64,000 nt of DNA from Roseococcus sp. SDR (GCF_019083995.1 NZ_JAHRCU010000020.1:1-64000), one strand, 5' to 3'; counted from the first letter of the stretch, positions 17,385-25,672 are shown. Numbers and translations are program-made. Notes: generated by a model not told the origin, from the letters alone.

Positions 17385-19457
17385 TCAAAAGCGAGCGCCA
17401 GCTCGCGGAGCTTTCCACCAGCGCGAGCGGCCAGGGATCGGCGGCGCCGGAGGCGGCGCAGGCCGCGCCGGCTCCGGCCGCACCATGCGCGGCTCCGGCA
17501 CCACCTGGCCGAGCTCCTCGCCCTCGGCCGGCGCCTCGAGATCCGCGCCCGGCTCATCCTGCGGCGCGTCCACATCGAGCGCCGGCTGCAGCGCCTGGCG
17601 CGATGGCACATGCCGCTCGAGCTCGGCCTCGAGCTGCTGCCACCGCTCATCACCCCAGCGATCGACACCGAGCAGCGCGGCGGCCGCGCGCGCATAGACG
17701 CGGCAATCCAGCGCCTCATTGCGATCTCTGATCGGCGCCCATTCGTGCCGATAGACGCCATGGCGCACCTTCACGCGCCGCAGCTCCTCGGCCACCAGCT
17801 GCCGGCAGATCTCCTCGCCCGCCAGGTGCTGCGGCAGGCTCACATAGCCGGCCGGCGGCTCCTCGCCGCTCTCTTGCGTCGGCCTCTCGAGCTTTAGCTG
17901 CCCGTAAAACTCGCCTTTGAGGTAGCTACTGCCGACAATCCAAGGCTTGAGAGCGCCAACGCGCTTCCCGTTGCGCTTCACGTCCACCTTGCCGCCCGGC
18001 ACGATCGCCTGCGGCACGCCATCGCGGCCTTTCACCGCGATCACGCGGCGAGATCCCATCTTGCGGACGAAGGCATAGACCTCGGCCGTTGTGGTGCCAT
18101 CGCCCGAATCGATCGCCGCCTGGCTGATCGGCAGCGCGCCGCCGGAGGCGCTCGGATAGACCGTCTCGAGCACGCTCGCGAGCTGTTCCCAGGTGCCCCA
18201 GGCGAAAGGCGAGCCCGCAATAATGATGTGATCGACAAGCCAGGAGCGGCGGCGCCGCCCCCATGCCCATACAAACACCTCGAGGCGCCCCGGCGAGCGT
18301 TGCACGTCAACGCCCGCCGTGAGCAGCAGGCCGCCCGCCGGCACCACGCCCGGCGCCCACTCCTCGCGGCGATCGTAAAGCCGCTGCCATTCCGGCGCCT
18401 CACCCGCCACGCGCCAGGCGCGGCCGATCTTCTGCTGCGTGAAGGTGCGCAACCCCTCGGGATCGTCCTGCACCTCATCCCATTCGGCCGCGAGATCCGC
18501 CCAGCTGAGCGTCGGCGAATACAGCGCGTTGATGGCGTAGCCCGCATGCAGCTCGAGCAGCTCCGGCCGCTCATGGACCCAGCGACCGGCCGCGATCATG
18601 GCCGGCTTGTGCTGCTGCTCGATCTCGGCGCCGCAGCCCGTGCAGTGCAGCACCGCCTCGGCCGGCCGGCCTTTCGGCCAGCGCAGCGCCTCCCATTCCA
18701 TCGGCTGCAGGTGCTCGCAATGCGGGCAAGGCACATGGAAGCGCCCCCGGCTGCTCTGCTCATAGGCCGATGTGACGCGGCAGGTTCCCTCCTCGGCCGG
18801 CGTGCTGATCTTCACGATCTTTTCGCGGCCGGCATAGGCGATCGCGCGTGCCTCGAGCTGGCGCACCGGATCGCCGCGCCCGTCTGCGTCTAGCGGGTAA
18901 TCGCTCACCTCCTCCATGAGCAGCACGCGCGCGGAGCGCATCTGCAAGTTGGCCGAGCTATTGGCCGTGAGCAGCTGCAGATAGCCCCCCGAGAAGCTCT
19001 TGAATGTGGCCGTGCTCTCCTGATCGGAGCGGCTCACCACCTCGCCCACACGCGCCCGCAGAATCGGCGTTGATGTGATCAGCGGATCGAGCTTGAGGCG
19101 GTTATAGCCGCGCATCATCTCGATTGAAGGCAGCATGACCAGGCACGGCGCAGGCGTCTCGGCCATCACCTGGCCCAGCATGTTCAGCGCCGCCTCGGAT
19201 CCGCCGACCTGCGCCGACTTCACGAAGGTTACACGCCGCGCCGGATGCGTAAGGCTGAGCACCTCCATGATCTCTTGCAGGAACGGCGCCCGCGCCGTGC
19301 GCCACCTGCCAGGCCAAGGCGAGCCGCTCTCAGCGGCCACGATCCGCTCGGCCTCGGCCCATTCGTGAACACTGCGCGGCGGCACCACATGGCAGGCGGC
19401 CGCCACCGCGCGCAGCAGCTCGAGCTCTATCTCATCCGGCAGAGCGTCGAGCGGCAT
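17385..19457 (-). CDS. Terminase large subunit, GpA family
   Basis: The 690-residue protein is the ATP-driven packaging motor and nuclease. A Walker A-like loop is at Lys80-Ser87 (KSAQVGGS, as in GpA proteins), Walker B at 178-183 (VLLMEE). A zinc-binding pair of Cys-x2-Cys motifs is at 244/247 and 272/275. The C-terminal nuclease region contains an Asp-rich segment (LLTAGVDVQ, and IDSGDGTTT near residue 440). The last 70 residues are Pro/Glu low complexity. Its start overlaps the small terminase by 26 bases. The GpA family predicts cos-type packaging. Confidence 0.94.
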   Translation of the reverse strand: MPLDALPDEIELELLRAVAAACHVVPPRSVHEWAEAERIVAAESGSPWPGRWRTARAPFLQEIMEVLSLTHPARRVTFVKSAQVGGSEAALNMLGQVMAETPAPCLVMLPSIEMMRGYNRLKLDPLITSTPILRARVGEVVSRSDQESTATFKSFSGGYLQLLTANSSANLQMRSARVLLMEEVSDYPLDADGRGDPVRQLEARAIAYAGREKIVKISTPAEEGTCRVTSAYEQSSRGRFHVPCPHCEHLQPMEWEALRWPKGRPAEAVLHCTGCGAEIEQQHKPAMIAAGRWVHERPELLELHAGYAINALYSPTLSWADLAAEWDEVQDDPEGLRTFTQQKIGRAWRVAGEAPEWQRLYDRREEWAPGVVPAGGLLLTAGVDVQRSPGRLEVFVWAWGRRRRSWLVDHIIIAGSPFAWGTWEQLASVLETVYPSASGGALPISQAAIDSGDGTTTAEVYAFVRKMGSRRVIAVKGRDGVPQAIVPGGKVDVKRNGKRVGALKPWIVGSSYLKGEFYGQLKLERPTQESGEEPPAGYVSLPQHLAGEEICRQLVAEELRRVKVRHGVYRHEWAPIRDRNEALDCRVYARAAAALLGVDRWGDERWQQLEAELERHVPSRQALQPALDVDAPQDEPGADLEAPAEGEELGQVVPEPRMVRPEPARPAPPPAPPIPGRSRWWKAPRAGARF

Positions 19458-19947
19458 CCTCCAAAAACTCCCCGTTGATCGCGCCCATGGCGGCCCGCTG
19501 CTCCTCGGCCAGGCGCTCGGCGATCGCCGCCGGATCCGTCATCTTGGCGAGCTCGATCGCGACATCGCCCCACCGCTCGCCCAGGCGAGCCAGCGCGCGC
19601 GCGAAAACCTGCTCAGCGGCGATCCGCACGGCCGAGCGGCGCACATACTCGCCGCGCAGCGTGCCCAGCTTGATCTCGGCGAGCTCGGCCTCGGCCGCCT
19701 CGCGCCGCGCCCGCTGCTCGGCGTAGCTCGGCCCGGCCTGCGGCGCCGAGGCCGCCGGCTGCTCATCCTCGATCGCGGCGCCGATCAGCTGGTCGGCCAG
19801 AATGAAGTTGATGCGGCCATCGGGCAGCAGCGCCGGCTCGGCGAGGCGGCCCTGCCGGATGAGCTTGGACACATAGGCCCGCGAGCACCCGCGATGCTCG
19901 GCATACTCGGCCTTTGTGCCGACGCTCGGTTTACCAGCGGCGCCCAT
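19432..19947 (-). CDS. Terminase small subunit (Nu1-like DNA-binding protein)
   Basis: The ATG at 19947 has a GAGG site and gives 171 residues; the frame to 20016 lacks support. Residues 8-45 are a winged-helix/helix-turn-helix (KAEYAEHRGCSRAYVSKLIRQGRL), as in Nu1-type subunits and terminase small proteins that bind cos. Residues 70-165 are helical with a coiled-coil of Glu/Ala/Arg that should mediate oligomerisation and large-subunit contact. First gene of the late operon. Confidence 0.85.
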   Translation of the reverse strand: MGAAGKPSVGTKAEYAEHRGCSRAYVSKLIRQGRLAEPALLPDGRINFILADQLIGAAIEDEQPAASAPQAGPSYAEQRARREAAEAELAEIKLGTLRGEYVRRSAVRIAAEQVFARALARLGERWGDVAIELAKMTDPAAIAERLAEEQRAAMGAINGEFLEDAARRSAG

Positions 19948-20060
19948 GGTGAACCTCGATGAACCTCTCGGATGAACCGCCCGACTAGAAAACTCGAGCG
20001 CCTCTGCGTGCCGCATAGCGCCAGGCGCCAGGAGGACCCGCGCGGCTGGCGCCGAGGCCC

Positions 20061-20100
20061 GAAATGCAAAGCGCCCGCCGAGGTTTCCCCCGGCAGGCGC
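20061..20100 (-). terminator. Hairpin terminator between early and late leftward genes
   Basis: Arms at 20071-20080 and 20091-20100 pair over 10 bases with one mismatch around a 10-base loop. On the minus strand the hairpin is followed by TTTGCATTT. It lies after the stop of 20141-20794 and before the small terminase. This resembles the terminator that late antiterminators overcome. The rest of 19948-20140 holds no gene and should contain the late promoter, though no clear -35/-10 pair is visible. Confidence 0.6.
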
Positions 20101-20140
20101 AATCGTGGCGGCCCCATCTAGTCAAGCTCAGTTGCGCACG

Positions 20141-20794
20141 TCAACGCGCCTCGAGCCATGGTGCGGCCGGAGCTGCAGGCGAAAGCGCGTGAAACTTGGT
20201 TACTCGCGGCTCGCGCTGCAGCACGAAGGCGAGCAGCCGCAGCGCCTGGTGCCAGGCGGCATATTCCTCGCGCGCCGCGAGAATCGCCGAGGCGCTCGGC
20301 TGATAGTCCACGCGGCACACCCCGAAGCGCCGCCCCTTGTCCAGCCATTCCACCGCCGGCCGCCCCTCGCGGTTGAGGATCGGAATCGGCCGAGGCACCT
20401 CATCCACCATCGCATCCGGCCTCGAGGCCGTGGCCGCGTTCTGGATGACCAGGCGCGAGCGCGGCAGGCCCGCCACCCGATCGCTCAGCTGCATCACGGC
20501 CCGATGAATCACCTCGGCGTCAGGATCGAGCGCGCCCGCATCGCGGCCCTGCCGATCCACCCGCACGCCCAGCGCCTGGATCCGCGCCACGGCCGCGCAA
20601 CCGCACACCGAGACGTAAGATCCCGCCACGCCATCGAGCGCCGCCTCGGCCTCATACAGCCCGGCCCCTCGATCGATCACCACATCGGCCCGCTGATCGC
20701 GATACACCCACACCAAGAGGCGCTCGATGTCGATCGGCTGGCGCTGCGGCGCCGGCCGCAGGCTCGCCGCCTGGCGCGTGCCGAGCGCCCCCAT
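20141..20794 (-). CDS. Phage protein of unknown function at the late-regulator position
   Basis: The ATG at 20794 shares a base with the upstream TGA (TGATG), giving 217 residues. The segment DIERLLVWVYRDQRADVV near residue 20-40 and three cysteines near residue 60-65 and 170 are the only striking features. It is the last early gene before the hairpin and the late operon. In lambda that position holds the antiterminator Q; here the role is only positional inference, since no helix-turn-helix or zinc motif is clear. Confidence 0.55.
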   Translation of the reverse strand: MGALGTRQAASLRPAPQRQPIDIERLLVWVYRDQRADVVIDRGAGLYEAEAALDGVAGSYVSVCGCAAVARIQALGVRVDRQGRDAGALDPDAEVIHRAVMQLSDRVAGLPRSRLVIQNAATASRPDAMVDEVPRPIPILNREGRPAVEWLDKGRRFGVCRVDYQPSASAILAAREEYAAWHQALRLLAFVLQREPRVTKFHALSPAAPAAPWLEAR

Positions 20795-21633
20795 CAGGCC
20801 GCCCGCGCTTTGCGCTGCGGCGCCGGCCCCTGATACCCGCTCTCTTTCCATTTCTGCACCTCGAGCTCGAAATCGGTTGCCGCCTCGCCGATCGGCGGAA
20901 GGCTCGCGCCAGGCGATCCCGCCTCGAGCTCCCGCATGATCGCCTTTCCGAAATAGCCGAGCGTTGAGATCTTCTCGGCCTTGAAGCCTGCCCAGCTGCT
21001 CACCTGGCGCACCACATGCCGGATCAGCTCAGGCGAGGCGCCTGCCTCGAGCCATTCGCGCACCGGCCGCCGCTCCACCCTCGAGGCATCGAGGCCCGCG
21101 ATCGTCACCAGCTCGGCGCCCAGCTGCTGCCAGGTTTCCTCGCGCGATACTGAGTTACTTTCAGTCTTACTGAGAGAGCTACTACTGCCCGGAAACCCAG
21201 CCGCCGAGGTTTCCGTGGGTTTCCGTGGCGCGGCGATCGGCATGAGGAGCTCGCCCTGCCGGCGCCTGGCCGCCGCCTGCTCTGGCGTCTCATCACGGCG
21301 CGGCCGCCCGCCTTTTGCGCCGTTTCGCCGCGCGGCCAGCACGCGGGCCTCGGCCTCGCGCAGCAGCGGCGCCACCAGGCTCTCGCCCTCCTCGGCGAGC
21401 AGCCCCTCGGCGATCAGCAAACCGAGCAGCGGCCCCACCTCGGAAACCTCGGCGGAAACCAAAAGCGAAACCCGGCGCGGATCCCGAAAAGGCAACGCGC
21501 CCTCGAAACCAGGCCGCAGCATGGCGTGCGCCAGGTGCAGCCAGAGAGCTTGCGCAGCGAGCGGCAGAGTGCGCAGGCGCGGATCCTCATGCAGCAGGCC
21601 GATGATCTTGGAGCAGGTGCAGCGGCGCGCCAT
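20794..21633 (-). CDS. Phage replication initiator/replisome organiser-like protein
   Basis: The 279-residue product has an N-terminal winged-helix-like region, residues 1-80 (SKIIGLLHEDPRLRTLPLAAQALWLHL, LIAEGLLAEEG), as in replisome-organiser proteins, then a basic linker (RRNGAKGGRPRRDETPEQAAARRR) and a serine-rich segment. The C-terminal region has WLEAGASPELIRHVVRQVSSW and ISTLGYFGKAIMREL, resembling the helicase-loading end of DnaT/O-like proteins. It is encoded with DnaB and a GapR-like protein, supporting a role in origin recognition or helicase loading. Confidence 0.65.
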   Translation of the reverse strand: MARRCTCSKIIGLLHEDPRLRTLPLAAQALWLHLAHAMLRPGFEGALPFRDPRRVSLLVSAEVSEVGPLLGLLIAEGLLAEEGESLVAPLLREAEARVLAARRNGAKGGRPRRDETPEQAAARRRQGELLMPIAAPRKPTETSAAGFPGSSSSLSKTESNSVSREETWQQLGAELVTIAGLDASRVERRPVREWLEAGASPELIRHVVRQVSSWAGFKAEKISTLGYFGKAIMRELEAGSPGASLPPIGEAATDFELEVQKWKESGYQGPAPQRKARAA

Positions 21634-21636
21634 GGT

Positions 21637-22143
21637 TTAGCTTTCGGTTTCTTGGGTTTCGGTGCCGGCCAGCGCGCGGCGATAGAGCGCGAGGAGATCG
21701 TCTTGCTGCTCGAGCTCGGCCGGCGAGATCTTGCGCTCGCGGATGAGGCGCCGGAGCACCTTCACATCAAAGCCGGCCGATTTGGCTTCGCTGAACACGT
21801 CCTTGATGTCGCCGCCGAGATCCTTGCGCTCCTGCTCGAGGCGCTCGATCCGATCGACAATCGAGCGGAGCCGATCGGCCGCGATGCCGCCGGCCACGGC
21901 CTCGCGCTCGGCCTGCTGCGGCGCAACGCCCGTGGCCTCCTCGAGATCCCGCTGCGGTTGCCCTGCGGCCTTCTCGCGCAGCGCCTGGCCCTTCACCACC
22001 TGCAGCGCCTCGCGCACCTCCTCAACCGGCCGCAGCGGCCCGCCGCCGATGCTCACCTGGCAACCATCCGGCGCGGCCGCCGCCAGGTGCTGCAGCACCT
22101 GCTCGCGGAACCCGCCCGGCTTCCCCTTGCCTTGCGCCCCCAT
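21637..22143 (-). CDS. GapR-family (DUF2312) protein with N-terminal extension
   Basis: Residues about 83-160 match alphaproteobacterial GapR, a protein that binds overtwisted DNA ahead of replication forks: DRLRSIVDRIERLEQERKDL, DIKDVFSEAKSAGFDVK and LRRLIRER are the family signature. GapR alone is about 90 residues; this one is 168, with about 80 extra N-terminal residues that look like a small helical domain (FREQVLQHLAAAAPDGCQV). It lies between the initiator-like gene and dnaB, so a topological role at the phage fork is likely. The extension is unexplained. Confidence 0.85.
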   Translation of the reverse strand: MGAQGKGKPGGFREQVLQHLAAAAPDGCQVSIGGGPLRPVEEVREALQVVKGQALREKAAGQPQRDLEEATGVAPQQAEREAVAGGIAADRLRSIVDRIERLEQERKDLGGDIKDVFSEAKSAGFDVKVLRRLIRERKISPAELEQQDDLLALYRRALAGTETQETES

Positions 22144-22157
22144 GCTTTCCCCCTCTG

Positions 22158-23666
22158 CTATTCCGGCAGGCCCGGCACCGCCGGCTCCCCATCCGCCACA
22201 TCATTGCGAAACCACGTTGCCGGCCCATCCCAGCGCAGCCGCACCGGCCCGACCGGCCCTTGGCGTTGCTTGGCGATGATGATCTCGGCGCGGCCCTCGG
22301 CCGCCTGCAGGCGCTGCGTCCATTCGGCGAGCTTGTCTGCGTGCTGCTCGGCGCTCTGCTTCCCGTCGCGCTGCGGCTCAGCGGCGAGCAGGTAATAGTG
22401 CTCGCGATACAGGAAAAGCACCGTATCGGCCTCCTGCTCGATCTCGCCAGAGTCGCGCAGATCCGAGAGCACCGGCCGCTTATCCGGCCGCTGCTCCACG
22501 CCGCGCGAGAGCTGCGAGAGCAGCACCACCGGCACCTCGAGCTCGCGCGCCAGCTCCTTGAAGGCGCGCGCCATCTCGGAAACCTCCTGCACGCGATTCT
22601 TGAAGCCCATGGCCCGCTCGCTCGGCCGGATCCGGCCGAGGTAATCCACCATGACGCCATCGAGGCCGCCGGCCCGCTTCATGGCGCGGGCCTTGGCGCG
22701 GATGCTCGCCACCGTCTGCATCGGCGAATCATCCCACTCGATCGGCAGCTGGCCGAGCCGGCGCACCGCCGCAGCGATCCGATGCGCCTCCGGCCCGCCC
22801 GCGTGATGCGAGCACCAGGCGCCGCTCTCAGGATCGTGATACCCGCCGCGCAAGACGGCCGTGAGCGGCTCGCCCGAGACCGCCGCCACGGCGCGCGCCA
22901 TGACCTGGCCGGCGCCCATTTCGGCCGAGGCATAGAGCCACCGATGCCCAGCTGCTGCGCTGCGCGTGGTGATGCCGAGCGAGGCCGCCGTCTTGCCCAT
23001 GCCAGGCCGGCCGGCGAGGAGGATGAGCTGGCCCGGCATGAACCCGCCGAGCATCCGATCGAGGCCGGCATAACCGGAGGTGATGCCGGCGAGGCCGCCC
23101 TGCCGCTCGGCCGCCGCCACGAAACCGGCCATCACCTCGGCCGCCACCGTGCTCGAGCCGCGCAGCTCCTGGCCGGCGTTGCCATCGCGCGAGAGGCCGG
23201 CGAGCTCGCCATCCAGCGCGGCGAGAATGTCACCGCCGGCGAGCTCGCCACCCTCAACGCCGCGCGCCCGCTCGATCGCGAGATCGCAGGCCTCGATCAC
23301 CTGGCGCCGCAACCAGCAATCGCGGATCACGGCCGCATATTCGGCCACGCCCACCATCGAGACGAAGGCGCCGAGCAGCTGCGCCAGGTAGGCATCGCCG
23401 CCGACCTCGGCGAGCGCGCCGGAATTGGCGAACTCCTGGCGCATCGTCACCGCATCGGCCAGGCGGCCGGAATCGATGCGGCGCATCATCGCGTTGAAGA
23501 TGAGGCCGTGGATGGCGTCGGCGAAATGGTGCGGCTCGAGGAAGGCGATCCGATCGGCCACCTTGTTGTTCCGCAGGAGAGCGCCGAGCACGGCCTGCTC
23601 GGCCTCGAGATTGGCCGGCGGCAGGCGCAGCGCCTCCGGCTTGATGTGGCCGAGAGCGGCGCTCAC
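22158..23666 (-). CDS. dnaB: Replicative DNA helicase DnaB
   Basis: The 502-residue product has the DnaB N-terminal helical domain (residues 15-120, PPANLEAEQAVLGALL) and the RecA-like domain from about 180. Walker A is at about 219-227 (GRPGMGKTA) and Walker B near 330 (DGVMVDYL). The DnaB motif SQLSRGVEQRPDKRPVLSDL is intact. Length is slightly above the usual 450-470. It should unwind phage DNA after loading by the upstream-encoded initiator. Not a chromosomal copy, as its neighbours are all phage genes. Confidence 0.95.
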   Translation of the reverse strand: MSAALGHIKPEALRLPPANLEAEQAVLGALLRNNKVADRIAFLEPHHFADAIHGLIFNAMMRRIDSGRLADAVTMRQEFANSGALAEVGGDAYLAQLLGAFVSMVGVAEYAAVIRDCWLRRQVIEACDLAIERARGVEGGELAGGDILAALDGELAGLSRDGNAGQELRGSSTVAAEVMAGFVAAAERQGGLAGITSGYAGLDRMLGGFMPGQLILLAGRPGMGKTAASLGITTRSAAAGHRWLYASAEMGAGQVMARAVAAVSGEPLTAVLRGGYHDPESGAWCSHHAGGPEAHRIAAAVRRLGQLPIEWDDSPMQTVASIRAKARAMKRAGGLDGVMVDYLGRIRPSERAMGFKNRVQEVSEMARAFKELARELEVPVVLLSQLSRGVEQRPDKRPVLSDLRDSGEIEQEADTVLFLYREHYYLLAAEPQRDGKQSAEQHADKLAEWTQRLQAAEGRAEIIIAKQRQGPVGPVRLRWDGPATWFRNDVADGEPAVPGLPE

Positions 23667-23935
23667 GCGCGACCCGCCCGCACGTTGTTCTGCGTCACCT
23701 GCTCATGCAGGCCGCAACCGATCAGCGCCTCGATGCGCGCCATGTTCTCGGCCACCGAGCCCTCGAGAAGGCCCTGCGCATGCGCGCCGGCCACCATCTT
23801 GCCGAGCACCACGGCCACGGCGCCGATCGCGCCCTGCGCCCCATGCGCACACACCAGCGGCACCACCGCCAGCGCGGCCGCCTGCTCGGCGTGCGCGATC
23901 GGCGCCCGCAGCCGCTCGGCCTCCTCCCGCTTCAT
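23663..23935 (-). CDS. Small phage protein of unknown function
   Basis: The 90-residue product overlaps dnaB by ATGA and the upstream small gene likewise, so it is inside the replication operon. It has a helical Arg/Glu N-terminus, an alanine/valine-rich centre that is moderately hydrophobic but interrupted by His and Gln, and no recognised motif. Confidence 0.55.
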   Translation of the reverse strand: MKREEAERLRAPIAHAEQAAALAVVPLVCAHGAQGAIGAVAVVLGKMVAGAHAQGLLEGSVAENMARIEALIGCGLHEQVTQNNVRAGRA

Positions 23936-24093
23936 GGCTCGCGCTCCTCCTCGAGCTGCTGCGCCGGCTCGGCGCGGTATGGCTGAAACCAGGGATCCTC
24001 GGAGGTATCCGGCAGCGGCTCATTGCGGTTCCGCCAGGTGAGCCAGGCGCAGCCGGCGACAATCGCGCAGATCGTGAAACCGAGGAGCGTCAT
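23932..24093 (-). CDS. Small single-pass membrane protein
   Basis: The ATG at 24093 overlaps the stop of the upstream small gene (ATGA). The 53-residue product has one membrane helix at residues 2-18 (TLLGFTICAIVAGCAWL), a basic stop-transfer (RNRNE) and an acidic C-terminal tail. The longer frame to 24369 lies over the upstream gene and is rejected. Together with 24090-24254 it forms a pair of tiny hydrophobic proteins in the early operon; function unknown. Confidence 0.55.
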   Translation of the reverse strand: MTLLGFTICAIVAGCAWLTWRNRNEPLPDTSEDPWFQPYRAEPAQQLEEEREP

Positions 24094-24254
24094 GGCGCGC
24101 CGCGCCGCCGCAGCGCCTCCTCGAGCAGCCGCTCGGCCCAATGCCCCCGGCAAAGCGAGAAGCTGACCAAACCCAAGCAAAGCCCCGGCCACGGCTGCCG
24201 GATGAGGCCAAAGCCGACCCACCCGAACACGACTTGAAGCGAGCCGAGGATCAT
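24090..24254 (-). CDS. Small hydrophobic phage protein
   Basis: A 54-residue frame runs from an ATG at 24254, which overlaps the previous stop by ATGA, to a TGA at 24090 that overlaps the next ATG. The first 35 residues are hydrophobic (VVFGWVGFGLI and LGLVSFSL), suggesting one or two membrane segments, followed by a charged helix (AERLLEEALRRRG). The double start-stop overlap is the main support for it being a gene. Confidence 0.55.
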   Translation of the reverse strand: MILGSLQVVFGWVGFGLIRQPWPGLCLGLVSFSLCRGHWAERLLEEALRRRGAP

Positions 24255-24511
24255 GCCGAGCGGATCTCGCGCCGACTGCGCACCAGCTCCATAACAACCT
24301 CCTCAATTCCGGGATCTGCGGCCATGAGCTCAACCAGTTGCGCCACCTGCGGCGCGCACTGGCCGGCAAGCCAATTCTCGGCCGTGCGCGGCGTGGTGCC
24401 GGTCAGTGCCGCGAGGCGCTTTGGCGCGTGCTTCAATTCGCCGTAGCGGGCGCGGAGCGCCTCACAGATGACGCCACCCACCACGGAACGATGATCGAGC
24501 GTGTCAATCAC
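24251..24511 (-). CDS. Helix-turn-helix early phage protein
   Basis: The start is taken as GTG 24511, which overlaps the previous stop (GTGA) and follows a GGGGA site; a longer frame to 24553 lies inside the upstream gene. The 86-residue product has a helix-turn-helix at about 30-55 (RLAALTGTTPRTAENWLAGQ), similar to Cro/XRE-type domains, and helical flanks. As the second gene of the leftward early operon it may regulate early leftward transcription or replication. Confidence 0.6.
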   Translation of the reverse strand: MIDTLDHRSVVGGVICEALRARYGELKHAPKRLAALTGTTPRTAENWLAGQCAPQVAQLVELMAADPGIEEVVMELVRSRREIRSA

Positions 24512-24807
24512 TTTTGTTCCCCAACTTTTTCGGTGGTGATTTCCCCAGGACATTCGCGAGCTCCATGGCCGAGATTGCGGACATGGAGAGGTTCACCGGA
24601 GTTGATGGTTTCAGTGTTCAAGGCGCGGTCGGCTGCAACCGGCCGCGCCTTTTCTTCATGGCCGCCGCATCGCATCGAAGCCCGCTGCAGCACCCCAACG
24701 ACGATGCCGGCCACGGCCTGGCGCATCTGCTCGGCGAGGCGGCTTTCGGCGACCCTGGCCGCGATCTCGGCCCGCAGGCCGGCAAAGCCCATCGCATGAT
24801 CAGCCAT
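24508..24807 (-). CDS. Small phage protein, first gene of the leftward early operon
   Basis: The 99-residue frame starts at ATG 24807 after GGGGG and ends in a GTGA overlap with the next gene. It is helical and alanine/arginine-rich at the N-terminus (GLRAEIAARVAESRLAEQMRQ), and polar afterwards. It faces the divergent WYL-like gene across 55 bases. No family recognised. The coupling supports translation, but codon usage in the last third looks less phage-like. Confidence 0.45.
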   Translation of the reverse strand: MADHAMGFAGLRAEIAARVAESRLAEQMRQAVAGIVVGVLQRASMRCGGHEEKARPVAADRALNTETINSGEPLHVRNLGHGARECPGEITTEKVGEQK

Positions 24808-24862
24808 GGAAACCCCCGGCAGATGTGGCAACCTGGCGCGCCGCCAGAGGAGGGCGGCCGCA

Positions 24863-25321
24863 ATGGATCCTGTTTGGGTGGTGCTGGCGCTGCTGGTTGG
24901 CGCGTTTCTCTTTCTCGGCGCCCTGAAACGCACCCCGCGCGACGATCAGCGCCGAATCCCCTACACGCCGGATCGGCGAAACCCCGCGATCCCGCCCGAG
25001 GCTCCTGCGCCGCCGCCCCGCCAGCGCCCCGACATCTTCGACCTGCGACAGCCGGCAACCATCCGCATCCTCTACATCGACGCCGAGGACGAAGAGACGG
25101 AGCGGCAGGTGGACGTGAAGAGCTTCACCATCCAAGGCGGCCCTACCGGCCAGCCAACTCACCTGCGCGGCCGTTGCCACCTGCGCCAGGCCAGCCGCGC
25201 ATTTGCGCTTCGGCGCATCGAAGAAGCCTTCGACATGCGCGACGGAGCGGAGATCCCAGACGTGGGCGCGTGGCTTTTGGCTCAACCATCCCGCCGCCGG
25301 CCACGCGATCTGGACCTTTAG
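24863..25321 (+). CDS. Membrane-anchored WYL-like domain protein
   Basis: The ATG at 24863 follows AGGAGGG. The 152-residue product opens with a membrane helix (residues 4-20, VWVVLALLVGAFLFLGA) and a basic/proline-rich linker. Residues about 68-135 follow the WYL layout: IRILYIDAEDEETERQVDV, then a strand-turn-strand, then RGRCHLRQASRAFALRRI, where WYL proteins carry the ligand-binding arginine cluster. WYL domains usually regulate transcription or defence genes after a helix-turn-helix; this one has a membrane anchor instead. Function is unknown. It is the only rightward gene between two leftward ones. Confidence 0.68.
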   Translation: MDPVWVVLALLVGAFLFLGALKRTPRDDQRRIPYTPDRRNPAIPPEAPAPPPRQRPDIFDLRQPATIRILYIDAEDEETERQVDVKSFTIQGGPTGQPTHLRGRCHLRQASRAFALRRIEEAFDMRDGAEIPDVGAWLLAQPSRRRPRDLDL

Positions 25322-25329
25322 GCCCGCCA

Positions 25330-25581
25330 TCACGCGGCCGCCTGCGGCTCAGCCTCGCTGGGGGCCGCGCCCTGGGGCGGCACCTGCGCCATCACGGCCG
25401 GGAACAGGTCATTCGGCAGGACGGCGCCCTGCGTCTCGCGCACGATGGCGGCCAGAAGGCTCGCCTCCGGCGCGGTTTCGCCACGGCACAGGCGACCGAT
25501 GGTGGAGGCGTGAACCCCCACCCGCGCCGCGAAGGCGAAGCGCGTGATGCCGTTCTGCTTGAGGTAATCGGAGAGCGTCAT
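25330..25581 (-). CDS. Cro-like DNA-binding repressor
   Basis: The ATG at 25581 gives 83 residues; a longer frame runs back across the operator region. Residues 3-40 form a helix-turn-helix (LSDYLKQNGITRFAFAARVGVHASTIGRLCRGE). The C-terminus is Pro/Ala/Glu low complexity. It is transcribed divergently from the CI-like repressor with operator-like repeats between, the arrangement of a lambda genetic switch. It probably represses cI after induction. Confidence 0.78.
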   Translation of the reverse strand: MTLSDYLKQNGITRFAFAARVGVHASTIGRLCRGETAPEASLLAAIVRETQGAVLPNDLFPAVMAQVPPQGAAPSEAEPQAAA

Positions 25582-25588
25582 GAGCGTA

Positions 25589-25661
25589 TTGCACCACAAG
25601 CAAAATCCCAAGGGAAGGGGTTTTGCATTTGACGCTCTGGCTTTTTTTGCATTGAGCGCCG
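25589..25661. promoter_or_regulatory. Operator cluster between cro-like and cI-like genes
   Basis: Three copies of TTGC-N7-(GC) occur: TTGCACCACAAGCAA at 25589-25603 (perfect dyad TTGC-N7-GCAA), TTGCATTTGACGCTC at 25623-25637 and TTGCATTGAGCGCCG at 25647-25661 (left half exact, right half degenerate). Start-to-start spacings are 34 and 24 bases. They lie in the 91-base gap between divergent repressor genes, so they are likely CI and Cro operators. The same motif recurs at 27013-27061. Confidence 0.7.
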
Positions 25662-25672
25662 ACCTTCGGCCT

